Shown here in pieces: positions 8,717 to 16,648 of a stretch of 64,000 bases of DNA. Numbering within the stretch: position 1 is the stretch's first letter; each line of letters starts with the position of its first letter. A model generated the notes under the pieces. That model worked only from the letters and a program-made list of their open reading frames with translations. It made no database searches and was not told the DNA's origin. Position numbers and translations under genes: made by a program. The stretch covers positions 62,001-126,000 of the forward strand of contig JBGCEM010000024.1 in assembly GCA_045106335.1 (NCBI GenBank), written 5' to 3'. The DNA comes from Aliishimia sp045106335. GTDB taxonomy: Bacteria > Pseudomonadota > Alphaproteobacteria > Rhodobacterales > Rhodobacteraceae.

Positions 8717-8728
8717 GTTACGGGTAAC
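8717..8728. promoter_or_regulatory. Operator 2 for the GntR-like LacI regulator
   Basis: A second copy of GTTACGGGTAAC, just downstream of the predicted -10 region. It overlaps a further GTAACGTTAC palindrome (8712-8721). The centres of the two operators are 57 bases apart, so the sites flank the promoter. Confidence 0.75.
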
Positions 8729-8768
8729 TCAACGTCTAGTATGAGGCCCGTATTAGGGGGGACAGATA

Positions 8769-10295
8769 ATGCCAGACCTGCAAACAGGGCTGTTTTTCGA
8801 TAGCATCGATAAACATTTCGGCGGCACATATGCGTTGAAAGATGTGTCCTTGTCGGTTGGTCGTGGCGAAATCGTGGCCTTGTTGGGGGAAAATGGGGCG
8901 GGAAAATCGACCCTAATAAAGGTCCTGGGCGGCATCCACACCGCTGACAAGGGCCGGGTTTTGATTGACGGAACGCCCTATCAACACAAGCCTGCCGGGT
9001 TTGGTGAACGTCAGAAAGTGGCGTTTATTCACCAAGATCTTGGGCTGATTGAATGGATGACGGTCGCTGAAAATATCAGCCTGGCCCTTGGGTTTGCCCG
9101 CAAGAATGGACTGATCCAATGGCGTGATGTAGAGCGTTTTGCCCTGGAAGCCTTAGCGCGGGTTGATTGCGATTTTGACCCCAGCACCCGGGTCGAGGAT
9201 CTGTCCCGGACCGAGAAATCACTTGTGGCAATTGCCCGCGCTTTGGCTGTCGACAGCGAATTTCTGGTGCTGGATGAACCGACGGCCTCTTTGCCTGCGG
9301 ACGAAGTAGAACGTCTTTTCACAGCGATCCGCCCCCTGCGCGAAAAGGGTGTCGGCATGATTTATGTTTCGCACCGCTTGGATGAAATTTTCCAAATTGC
9401 TGACCGCGTGGCCGTTCTGCGGGACGGGGCGATGGTGGGTGTGCGTTCCATCGATCACACGACACCTGAAGAACTGGTGCAAAAGATTGTCGGTCGGAAG
9501 ACCCGTGAAACGGTAAAAGCCACCCAAGAAATTGGTGCGCCCGTTCTGTCGATGCGCAATTTCGAAGTGCCGGGGATGCAGCGCTTGGATTTCGATCTGC
9601 AAAAGAACGAAGTTTTGGGCCTTGTCGGTCTGCGCGGTGCGGGGCACGAAGCAATCTCGCGTGCGCTGTTTGGTTTGATGCCGTATTCGGGCGCGGTCAC
9701 GCTTGATGGGCAAAGCCCGGATCTGTCCACGCCGCAGCGGGCTTTGCACGCAGGTGTCGGTCTGGTGGCCAAAGATCGCACCGAAGAATCTGTCGCGATG
9801 AGCCTGTCGATCCGCGAAAATACGTTTTTGAACCCTCACGGGATCGGGCGTAAATTGCTGAACATTCTGGCCCCGCGCAAGGAAGCCACGCAAGCGGCCG
9901 CGATTGGCGCCGAACTGGGCCTGTCCCCCAATGACCCAAGCCTTGCGATTGAGGCCTTGTCGGGGGGCAATCAACAAAAAGTCGTCATTGGTCGCTGGTT
10001 GGCGACGAAACGTAAGCTGTTGATCTGCGAAGACCCAACGGCGGGCGTGGATGTGGGCGCGAAATCCGAAATCTATGCACTTTTGAACCGGGCGCTGGCC
10101 GACGGCGTCGCGATCCTAATCATGTCCACGGACTTTGAGGAAATCGCCACCATTTGCCACCGCGCCATCGTCTTTAGTCAAGGCGTGATCGTCGACGAAT
10201 TAAGCGGCACGCGTTTGACCACAGAAAACCTGATCCAATCGGCTTCGGCCGGGAATATCGAAGCAAAAAGGGGCGGTGTTGATGCAGTCGCTTGA
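8769..10295 (+). CDS. Sugar ABC transporter ATPase with two ABC domains (RbsA/MglA type)
   Basis: 508 residues with two fused nucleotide-binding domains, the layout of carbohydrate uptake transporter family 2. Domain 1 has Walker A GENGAGKST (40-48), the usual altered signature LSRTEKS and Walker B LVLDEPTA. Domain 2 has the degenerate Walker A found in this family (GLRGAGHEA), an intact signature LSGGNQQKV and Walker B LLICEDPTAGVD. It drives uptake with the permease whose start overlaps its 3' end. AGGGGG eight bases upstream supports the start. It is the first gene after the double-operator promoter. Confidence 0.93.
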   Translation: MPDLQTGLFFDSIDKHFGGTYALKDVSLSVGRGEIVALLGENGAGKSTLIKVLGGIHTADKGRVLIDGTPYQHKPAGFGERQKVAFIHQDLGLIEWMTVAENISLALGFARKNGLIQWRDVERFALEALARVDCDFDPSTRVEDLSRTEKSLVAIARALAVDSEFLVLDEPTASLPADEVERLFTAIRPLREKGVGMIYVSHRLDEIFQIADRVAVLRDGAMVGVRSIDHTTPEELVQKIVGRKTRETVKATQEIGAPVLSMRNFEVPGMQRLDFDLQKNEVLGLVGLRGAGHEAISRALFGLMPYSGAVTLDGQSPDLSTPQRALHAGVGLVAKDRTEESVAMSLSIRENTFLNPHGIGRKLLNILAPRKEATQAAAIGAELGLSPNDPSLAIEALSGGNQQKVVIGRWLATKRKLLICEDPTAGVDVGAKSEIYALLNRALADGVAILIMSTDFEEIATICHRAIVFSQGVIVDELSGTRLTTENLIQSASAGNIEAKRGGVDAVA

Positions 10296-11304
10296 ATCCG
10301 GCGCGTTAGAGCCAACCAAAGCTGAACTTAAGGGCCTGAGTTTGGGCAAGCGCGTGATGCGGTTCTTGCCGGTCTATGGGTTGGTGATCTTGACACTGTT
10401 CCTTATTGGGCTGTTTTCGATCTTGCTGCCCAACACGTTTCCGACCGTCTTGAACCTGCGCTCAATCATCTCGGATAAGGCGATTATCGCGCTGTTGTCT
10501 TTGGGGGCGATGATCCCCATGGCCGCCGGTCGGATCGATCTGACTGTGGGATATGGCATCGTTCTTTGGCATGTTTTGGCGATTAGTTTGCAAACGATGC
10601 TGGGGCTTCCTTGGCCTGTTGCCGTTGCTGTCGTGTTGGTTCTGGGTGCGGTCACGGGATTTCTGAACGGTCTGTTGGTTGAAGTCGCCAAGATCGACAG
10701 TTTCATCGCCACGCTGGGCACCGGCACGGTCCTTTATGCGCTGGCGCTTTGGCACACGGGCGGGCGTCAAATGGTGGGGCTGCTGCCCGATGGGTTTTAT
10801 GCACTAAACACGACTTTTGTTTTTGGGCTGCCGATTACGGCCTATTACCTGATCGTGATCACCGTCGTGATGTGGATTGTTTTGGAATACACGCCCGTCG
10901 GTCGCTACCTGTATGCCATTGGCGCGAACCAACGCGCCGCACAGTTGAATGGCATCCCCACGCGGAAATATGTGATCGGGGCCTTTGTGGCTTCGGGCAC
11001 GATGACGGCGCTGGCGGGTGTTTTGCTGGCGGCTAAACTGCGCATCGGTCAAGCCTCGGTCGGGTTGGAATTCCTGCTGCCTGCACTTGTGGGTGCGTTC
11101 TTGGGATCAACAACCATTAAGCCAGGGCGCGTCAATGTCTGGGGCACAATTGTCGGTGTTGCCATTCTGGCTGTGGGCATTTCAGGCATTCAACAATTCG
11201 GCGGATCCTTCTGGGTCGAGCCGCTGTTCAACGGGGTAACCTTGCTGATCGCCATCGGCATCGCAGGATATGCACAACGCAAAAAGGGCGCAAACAAGCG
11301 CTGA
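10282..11304 (+). CDS. Sugar ABC transporter permease (RbsC family)
   Basis: About 340 residues with roughly eight to ten hydrophobic segments and the family region GTGTVLYALALWHTGGRQ followed by GRYLYAIGANQRAAQLNGI, the conserved cytoplasmic loop that docks on the ATPase. ATG 10282 is preferred because AAAAGGGGCGG is well placed before it; GTG 10276 and TTG 10279 are in frame just upstream. It overlaps the ATPase gene by 14 bases. It should form the membrane channel of the first importer with the preceding ATPase and the following binding protein. Confidence 0.92.
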   Translation: MQSLESGALEPTKAELKGLSLGKRVMRFLPVYGLVILTLFLIGLFSILLPNTFPTVLNLRSIISDKAIIALLSLGAMIPMAAGRIDLTVGYGIVLWHVLAISLQTMLGLPWPVAVAVVLVLGAVTGFLNGLLVEVAKIDSFIATLGTGTVLYALALWHTGGRQMVGLLPDGFYALNTTFVFGLPITAYYLIVITVVMWIVLEYTPVGRYLYAIGANQRAAQLNGIPTRKYVIGAFVASGTMTALAGVLLAAKLRIGQASVGLEFLLPALVGAFLGSTTIKPGRVNVWGTIVGVAILAVGISGIQQFGGSFWVEPLFNGVTLLIAIGIAGYAQRKKGANKR

Positions 11305-11327
11305 GACAAGATTTTCTAAGGGAGACT

Positions 11328-12371
11328 ATGATGCAGAAAAGATCACTTATCGCAGGCCTAATGGCCACAACATTGATGGTTGGCACGCCGCTTTTGGCCG
11401 CTGATTGGGATGGCCCCACAGCGGGACCCGCCGCGGCTGAAGGCAAATCCATCGTCGTCGTGGCGGGTGATTTGAAAAATGGCGGCATTCTGGGTGTGAC
11501 CAATGGCGTTGAAGAAGCGGCTGCAAAAATTGGTTGGGACGTGCGCATTCTGGATGGTGCTGGATCCATTCAAGGCCGGACTGCGGCTATCGGCCAAGCC
11601 TTGGCGTTGAAAGCGGATGGTATCATCATCAACGGCTTTGATGCTGTCGAACAACAAGCGGCTTTGGAAGGTGTGGTTGCCGCGGATATCCCCATGGTCG
11701 CATGGCATTCGGGTCCGAAAATTGGCTGTGATGCACCCGGTGGGATCTTCGCCAATGTGTCCACTGACGCGATGACCGTGTCCGAAGTTGCCGCGAAATG
11801 GGCGATAGAGGATGGCGGCACCGATATTGGCGTCGTAATCTTTACCGACAGCACCTATCAAATCGCCATCGACAAAGCGGACCGGTTGAAAGAGACAGTC
11901 GAGGCTGCAGGCGGGAAAGTGCTTGAATATGTCGACACGCCAATTGCGGATACCTCAACGCGTATGGGGCCTTTGACTACATCCTTGTTGCAGAAATATG
12001 GGGACAGCTGGACGCACGCTTTGGCGATCAATGATCTCTATTTCGACTTTATGGGACCTTCACTGGCTGCTGTTGGTCTGTCCCCTGACAAAGGCCCGCA
12101 AGCCGGATCTGCTGGTGATGGATCCGAAGCGGCGTTCCAACGCATCCGCTCAAATGGCTATCAGGCAATCACGGTTGCCGAGCCGCTGAACCTGCAGGGA
12201 TGGCAGTTGGTGGATGAGTTGAACCGCGCAGTGCAAGGCGAGGCGTGCTCTGGATACGTCACGTCGCCCGCATTGGTGACGCCCGAAGGTCTGGCCAAGA
12301 TGGGCGACAGCAACGCCTTTGACCCCGACATTCCCTACCGCGATGCTTACGCGACGATTTGGGGCAAATAA
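11328..12371 (+). CDS. Periplasmic sugar-binding protein of the first ABC importer
   Basis: 347 residues starting with a Sec signal peptide (basic MQKR, then hydrophobic LIAGLMATTLMVGTPLLA), probably cleaved before ADWDG near residue 25. The mature part has the type I periplasmic-binding fold, with KSIVVVAGDLKNGG and LALKADGIIINGFD as in ribose/galactose-binding proteins. AAGGGA lies upstream of the paired ATGs at 11328 and 11331. The ligand is not evident. A strong stem-loop follows the stop codon, which could stabilise this mRNA and give more binding protein than the downstream genes. Confidence 0.9.
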   Translation: MMQKRSLIAGLMATTLMVGTPLLAADWDGPTAGPAAAEGKSIVVVAGDLKNGGILGVTNGVEEAAAKIGWDVRILDGAGSIQGRTAAIGQALALKADGIIINGFDAVEQQAALEGVVAADIPMVAWHSGPKIGCDAPGGIFANVSTDAMTVSEVAAKWAIEDGGTDIGVVIFTDSTYQIAIDKADRLKETVEAAGGKVLEYVDTPIADTSTRMGPLTTSLLQKYGDSWTHALAINDLYFDFMGPSLAAVGLSPDKGPQAGSAGDGSEAAFQRIRSNGYQAITVAEPLNLQGWQLVDELNRAVQGEACSGYVTSPALVTPEGLAKMGDSNAFDPDIPYRDAYATIWGK

Positions 12372-12381
12372 GACCCATCCT

Positions 12382-12410
12382 GCGGGATCCCTAAACAAGG
12401 GGGATCCTGC
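12382..12410 (+). terminator. Intercistronic stem-loop after the first binding-protein gene
   Basis: A 10-base-pair stem with one G-T pair, built around GGATCCC (12385-12391) and GGGATCC (12401-12407), with a 9-base loop. There is no T-run, so partial termination or mRNA 3' protection is more likely than full termination. It separates the two ABC importers. Confidence 0.5.
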
Positions 12411-12451
12411 ACATACCGTCACGTCCAATCCTTTCAGCGAAAGAAGCCCTT

Positions 12452-13210
12452 ATGACGAATACGCCACTGGTGCAAATGCGCGCCATCACCAAACGATTTG
12501 GCGGGGTCACTGCCTTGCAAAACGTGGATCTAAGTGCCTATGCCGGCGAAGTTCTGGCGATTGTCGGCGACAATGGGGCCGGAAAATCCACGCTGATCAA
12601 AGTGCTGACGGGGGTCTATCAACCCACCGAGGGCGAGATTTTTCTGGATGGGCAAAAGATTGATTTTGCCAGCCACGCTGAAGCGATTGATGCAGGAATT
12701 GACGCAGTTTATCAGACCCTTGCGCTGGCGGATCATTTGGATCCAGCCGCAAATATGTTTCTGGGCAATGAGCTAACCAAGTCCGTGTTTGGGATGCAAA
12801 TGCTGGATAACAAGAAAATGCGATCCGAGACCGAGCGCGTCTTGATGGAACGTTTGGGCGTTAAGCTCAAATCATTGGATGCCCCGACTGAAAGCCTGTC
12901 GGGTGGGCAGCGCCAAGCGGTCGCCATTGCGCGCGCGGTTTATAGTGAAGGTCTGCGTGTGCTGGTGATGGATGAACCGACTGCCGCGTTGGGTCCACAG
13001 GAAACGGCGCGCACACTGAAACTAATCCAAACGCTGAAAGCCCAAGGGCTTGCGGTGATCCTGATCAGCCACTCTTTGGATGATGTGTTCGAAGTGGCCG
13101 ACCGGGTCCATGTACAGCGGCGCGGTCAATGTGTGGGCGTGGTTAAAACAGCCGATAGCAACACCCAAGACGTCCTTGGTATGATCGTCGGCGCGGAGGA
13201 AGTTGCATGA
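12452..13210 (+). CDS. Sugar ABC transporter ATPase, single domain (FrcA-like)
   Basis: A 252-residue single nucleotide-binding domain: Walker A GDNGAGKST, signature LSGGQRQAVAIARAV, Walker B LVMDEPTAAL and a switch histidine in LISHSLDD. Single-domain ATPases of this type occur in fructose-type CUT2 importers such as FrcA. It belongs with the permease that overlaps its end by 4 bases and the binding protein after that, giving a second complete importer downstream of a different one. Confidence 0.92.
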   Translation: MTNTPLVQMRAITKRFGGVTALQNVDLSAYAGEVLAIVGDNGAGKSTLIKVLTGVYQPTEGEIFLDGQKIDFASHAEAIDAGIDAVYQTLALADHLDPAANMFLGNELTKSVFGMQMLDNKKMRSETERVLMERLGVKLKSLDAPTESLSGGQRQAVAIARAVYSEGLRVLVMDEPTAALGPQETARTLKLIQTLKAQGLAVILISHSLDDVFEVADRVHVQRRGQCVGVVKTADSNTQDVLGMIVGAEEVA

Positions 13211-14322
13211 GCACCACAGCCCCAAAATCCATGACCGAACGGCTGGAACCTTATATCGCCATTATTGGCCCTATGGTGATGATCCTTGCGATCCTTATGT
13301 TTATGGGCGTGGCCGAACCGGCGCGCTATTTTCGGGCCTCAAATATCAACCTGATCTTGCTGGATGCCGCACTTTACATGCCGATGGCGATGGCGATGAC
13401 CTTCGTGATCACCCAGCGCGGGATCGACTTATCGATTGGCTCTATTGCGGCTTTGTCGTCGATCATGATGGCGTTTTTGATCAAACAATACGGGTTTTCC
13501 GTCTATGTCGCCGTGCCGATTGCGATCACTCTGGGTGCGCTGATGGGGCTGATCAACGGGCTGATTATCACGCGCTTGAACGTGCCAGATTTGATCGGCA
13601 CTTTGGCGATGGATCTGGTCTATCGCGGCTTTGCACTGGTGATTGCCAAGGGATTGGTGCTGGCGCGCTTCCCTGATTTTCTGACTGATATTGGACGCGG
13701 TCAAATCCCAGGTTTCGTACCTATTCCCGTGCTGATTGGGACTGCGACCATGATCGGCGGCTACATCCTGCTGACGCGCACATATTTCGGCCGTTACACG
13801 ATCGCGATTGGCTCTAACCCCGAAGCGGCAGAGTTAACGGGGATCAGTGTTAAGCGTCACAAGGTCTATGCCTATGTGCTGTGCGGCGCGGCTGCGGCGT
13901 TGGCTGGTGTGTTGTTGACGGGCAAGTTGAATGCCATCCAAGCGACCTCGGCCCCGTATTTCAATTTACATGTCATCGCGGCCGTTGTCGTTGGTGGGAC
14001 CTCGCTGTTTGGCGGGCGGGCGTCGATGATTGGTTCTTTTGCGGGGGTTTTACTGCTGAGCATGATGATCAACGCGCTGGTCACGTTGCGCATCGAATTC
14101 TTTTGGCAATCGGTCGCCTCAGGCGTCGTTATTGTCAGCTCGGTCGCGCTGTACACTTGGATGCAAAAGAAAGACCGGGATGGGGCCGGGGGCTGGTTGG
14201 CTGGCCTCAAAACCCCGGACGGCCAAAAGATGTTGCGCTTTTCGGCGCTGTTGATCGGCGTCTTGATCGCGCTTTTGGCTTTTGGTGGGCTGTTTGCCGG
14301 CAGCACAAACCCAAGCGGATAA
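13207..14322 (+). CDS. Sugar ABC transporter permease (second importer)
   Basis: 371 residues with eight to ten hydrophobic segments. The CUT2 permease hallmark ITQRGIDLSIGSIAALSSIM is in the first third, and RYTIAIGSNPEAAELTGISV is the ATPase-docking loop. The last part is a hydrophobic helix (LLIGVLIALLAFGGLFAG), so the protein is somewhat longer than typical RbsC. The start is within an ATGA overlap with the ATPase gene. Confidence 0.92.
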   Translation: MSTTAPKSMTERLEPYIAIIGPMVMILAILMFMGVAEPARYFRASNINLILLDAALYMPMAMAMTFVITQRGIDLSIGSIAALSSIMMAFLIKQYGFSVYVAVPIAITLGALMGLINGLIITRLNVPDLIGTLAMDLVYRGFALVIAKGLVLARFPDFLTDIGRGQIPGFVPIPVLIGTATMIGGYILLTRTYFGRYTIAIGSNPEAAELTGISVKRHKVYAYVLCGAAAALAGVLLTGKLNAIQATSAPYFNLHVIAAVVVGGTSLFGGRASMIGSFAGVLLLSMMINALVTLRIEFFWQSVASGVVIVSSVALYTWMQKKDRDGAGGWLAGLKTPDGQKMLRFSALLIGVLIALLAFGGLFAGSTNPSG

Positions 14323-14375
14323 ACTGAACGACCAACAAAAACTGACGAAATCTAACTTCAAAGGGAGAAAACTGA

Positions 14376-15521
14376 ATGAAACTTCTTGTAACGACTGCCA
14401 TTGTGGCAAGCACCGCCTGGGCCGGATTGGCCGCCGCAGATGGTCATGCAACTCTGCCCCTCAAAGAACTGCCCGGCATCGCGGATCGCGACTATTGGGT
14501 CCCCGGCGAGGTCAATGCAGACGGCAAATTAGAAGCCCTGCAAGCGGTCGTAGGATCGGATGCCGTGGCCTTCAGCGGCACCTTGGAAAACCCTGTGCAG
14601 ATCGCGTTGATCTACCCATCTGCGGACACGTCTGACTTCTGGGCGCGCAATTATCTGGCAATGACAAAGCGGTTGGACCAGCTGGGCATCGCTTATGAAA
14701 CTACCGAATTTGCCAGCCGCCAGATTGAGCATTCGCTGCAATCGACCTATGCCAACCAAGTGGCACAGGATGCGGATCTTTATGATTACGTGATCTTTGG
14801 CCCGTCCGAACTGGCGATCCAAGGCGACAATATTGACAAGTTGGCCGGGAATGACGGCTTTGCGACATATGTTTGGGCCTTCCACACACCGTTGAAGTAT
14901 CTGGAAAATCAGCCAAATACTTGGTTTGACTTTTCCTCAGCGGCGGGTGCGCTGACCATGTGTGATTACATGCTGGGACGTTTAGGCAATGACGTGACCA
15001 TGGCGATGAACCGCGGGATTCCGGGCATCACCGACAACCAACGCTCGGGTGATTTCAAAGCCTGTGTTGAGGAAAAAGGCAACTGGACCACCGTTTATGA
15101 ACATTACGGCGAATATCAGACGGAAGGCGGTTTTGAGGGCACGTCCTTGATCCTACAATCCTATCCTGAGGCCAAGATCATCCACAATGCAAACACTGCG
15201 ATGGCTATGGGCTCGGTCGAAGCGCAACTGGCGATGGGCAAAGAGAAGGACATCTTTTCAACAGGTTGGGGCGGGACAGGTCTTGAGCTGGACGCGATCC
15301 GTCGCGGCGAGTTGGACGCCACACCGATGCGCATGGGCGACGATGTCGGCGCGGCGACAGCTGAGGCGATAAAAGCCGATCTGGAAGGGCGCGCAGATGA
15401 ACTTCCCTTGGTGTTCCTGGGCCGGATCACGGTAGCCCATGACCAGATGAGCGCCGAAGAAATCGACGCGCTTGAAATGGAAGCCTTCCGGTTCTCGGGC
15501 GTTGGCGCGCTGGATCGCTAA
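14376..15521 (+). CDS. Periplasmic binding protein, LuxP/TorT-like (second importer)
   Basis: 381 residues with a signal peptide (MKLLVTTAIVASTAWAGLAA, cleavage near ADGHA). The mature part has a type I binding-protein fold, but the pattern DFWARNYLAMTKRLDQLGI with DYVIFGPSEL resembles the LuxP/TorT branch rather than RbsB. LuxP binds autoinducer-2 and TorT senses TMAO; here the gene follows an ATPase and permease, so a transport role is more likely. The sequence differs clearly from the first binding protein, so the two importers probably have different ligands. A hairpin follows the stop codon. Confidence 0.82.
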   Translation: MKLLVTTAIVASTAWAGLAAADGHATLPLKELPGIADRDYWVPGEVNADGKLEALQAVVGSDAVAFSGTLENPVQIALIYPSADTSDFWARNYLAMTKRLDQLGIAYETTEFASRQIEHSLQSTYANQVAQDADLYDYVIFGPSELAIQGDNIDKLAGNDGFATYVWAFHTPLKYLENQPNTWFDFSSAAGALTMCDYMLGRLGNDVTMAMNRGIPGITDNQRSGDFKACVEEKGNWTTVYEHYGEYQTEGGFEGTSLILQSYPEAKIIHNANTAMAMGSVEAQLAMGKEKDIFSTGWGGTGLELDAIRRGELDATPMRMGDDVGAATAEAIKADLEGRADELPLVFLGRITVAHDQMSAEEIDALEMEAFRFSGVGALDR

Positions 15522-15529
15522 ACCAAAAA

Positions 15530-15556
15530 GCAGCGCGGCTGAATGGGTCGCGCTGC
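15530..15556 (+). terminator. Hairpin after the sugar ABC operon
   Basis: A perfect 8-base-pair stem, GCAGCGCG (15530-15537) with CGCGCTGC (15549-15556), and an 11-base loop. An A-tract precedes it, and only a loose T-rich stretch (TGTTTGTGTGT) follows, so it is a plausible but imperfect terminator. Confidence 0.5.
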
Positions 15557-15603
15557 ACACTGTTTGTGTGTCAACAAATCCAGGCTTGCTATCTAAGAAA
15601 AAC

Positions 15604-15620
15604 CGTTATTAAGTATAACG
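15604..15620. promoter_or_regulatory. Putative operator upstream of the crotonase/CoA-ligase operon
   Basis: CGTTAT-TAAGT-ATAACG is a perfect inverted repeat with 6-base arms and a 5-base spacer, 56 bases upstream of the crotonase start. A near copy (CGTTAT-ATTGT-ATAATG) lies upstream of the TRAP operon at 21621-21637. Repeats of this size suit a MarR- or GntR-type dimer, but no such regulator gene is in the window. Confidence 0.5.
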
Positions 15621-15675
15621 AATTTCCGATCCAGTCTTGTGGATCCGGATCCCGCCGGGTTTAGGATAGCGCAGC

Positions 15676-16443
15676 ATGAGCACATCAATTTTGAAAATCG
15701 ACATCGATGGTCCCATTGCGACTTTGACGATGAACCGCCCCGACAAACGCAACGCCATGTGCGAAGCCTTGCTGGACGCGCTTAACGCATTTTTCATAGC
15801 CCCCCCCAAAGACGTGCGCGTCGTAATTTTGACTGGAACAGCGGGGCATTATTGCTCTGGTTTGGATCTGTCCGAACATGTGCATCGCTCGGCTGAAGAC
15901 AACCTGTACCACTCGCGTCATTGGCATGCGGTCATGGAGAAAATACAGTTTGGTGGCCTGATCGTTGTATCTGCCATGTTTGGGGCCGTGATCGGGGGCG
16001 GGCTTGAACTGGCCTGCGCGACCCATGTGCGCATCGCCGAGGCCTCAACTGTGTTTCAACTGCCAGAGGGGCGGCGCGGCATCTTCGTGGGCGGTGGTGC
16101 CACGGCCCGGGTTGGGCGGATCTTGGGTCCGGACCGCATGACCGAAATGATGCTGACTGGGCGCAAATATGGTGCTGAGGAAGGCAAATCCCTGGGCCTG
16201 GCACATTATGCAGTAGATGACGGTGCGGCCTTACAACTGGCGCAGACCTTGGCGGGCAAAATCGCGCGCAATGCCCCTTTGTCGAATTATTTCATGGTCC
16301 AAGCGATCGCGCGGATTGGCGATATGTCGCAAGGCGATGGACTGTTCACGGAATCCGTTGTGGCGGCTTTGTCGCAAACCACCCCCGATGCCGAGGAGGG
16401 TCTGAAGGCCTTTCTGGAAAAACGCGCACCGGTTTTCAGATGA
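15676..16443 (+). CDS. Enoyl-CoA hydratase/isomerase family protein (crotonase)
   Basis: 255 residues of the crotonase fold. The two oxyanion-hole regions are HYCSGLDLSEH (about 59-68) and FGAVIGGGLELA (102-113), and LPEGRRGIFVGGGA (129-142) carries a Glu in the usual catalytic region. Beside a feruloyl-CoA-synthase-like ligase, it could be a hydroxycinnamoyl-CoA hydratase/lyase, which would release an aromatic aldehyde and acetyl-CoA, or a beta-oxidation hydratase for a side chain. The sequence does not decide between them. It is the first gene after the putative operator. Confidence 0.85.
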   Translation: MSTSILKIDIDGPIATLTMNRPDKRNAMCEALLDALNAFFIAPPKDVRVVILTGTAGHYCSGLDLSEHVHRSAEDNLYHSRHWHAVMEKIQFGGLIVVSAMFGAVIGGGLELACATHVRIAEASTVFQLPEGRRGIFVGGGATARVGRILGPDRMTEMMLTGRKYGAEEGKSLGLAHYAVDDGAALQLAQTLAGKIARNAPLSNYFMVQAIARIGDMSQGDGLFTESVVAALSQTTPDAEEGLKAFLEKRAPVFR

Positions 16444-16504
16444 GACCCGGCTTGGCCCCAAATCCATGCCTGGATGAACCCTGGGATAAGGCCCTGCAGC
16501 TATT

Positions 16505-16648
16505 ATGGGCTATCACATGAAACGCGCCGTTGATGTTATGTCGCGGCATAAAGATGCGTTGTTGCACGGAATTATTGTTGCCTCACGCGAGGCGGTAATC
16601 GCAGCCCATAGGCTGATCCAAGCGCGCAGCGGTAAGGAGCGAGCATGA
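16505..16648 (+). CDS. Possible 47-residue protein ahead of the CoA ligase
   Basis: A short frame begins ATG at 16505 (second ATG at 16517) and ends in a TGA that overlaps the ATG of the CoA ligase by 4 bases, as in the co-translated pairs elsewhere in the window. The product (MGYHMKRAVDVMSRHK start, then a helical run rich in A, I, V and R) is unrecognised. It fills the only sizeable gap between the crotonase and the ligase. No strong ribosome binding site precedes it, so it may be a leader peptide or chance. Confidence 0.35.
   Translation: MGYHMKRAVDVMSRHKDALLHGIIVASREAVIAAHRLIQARSGKERA

Noticed and set aside
9219..9977. 252-codon - strand frame opposite the sugar ABC ATPase
   Set aside because: Antisense shadow; the + strand has full ABC motifs.
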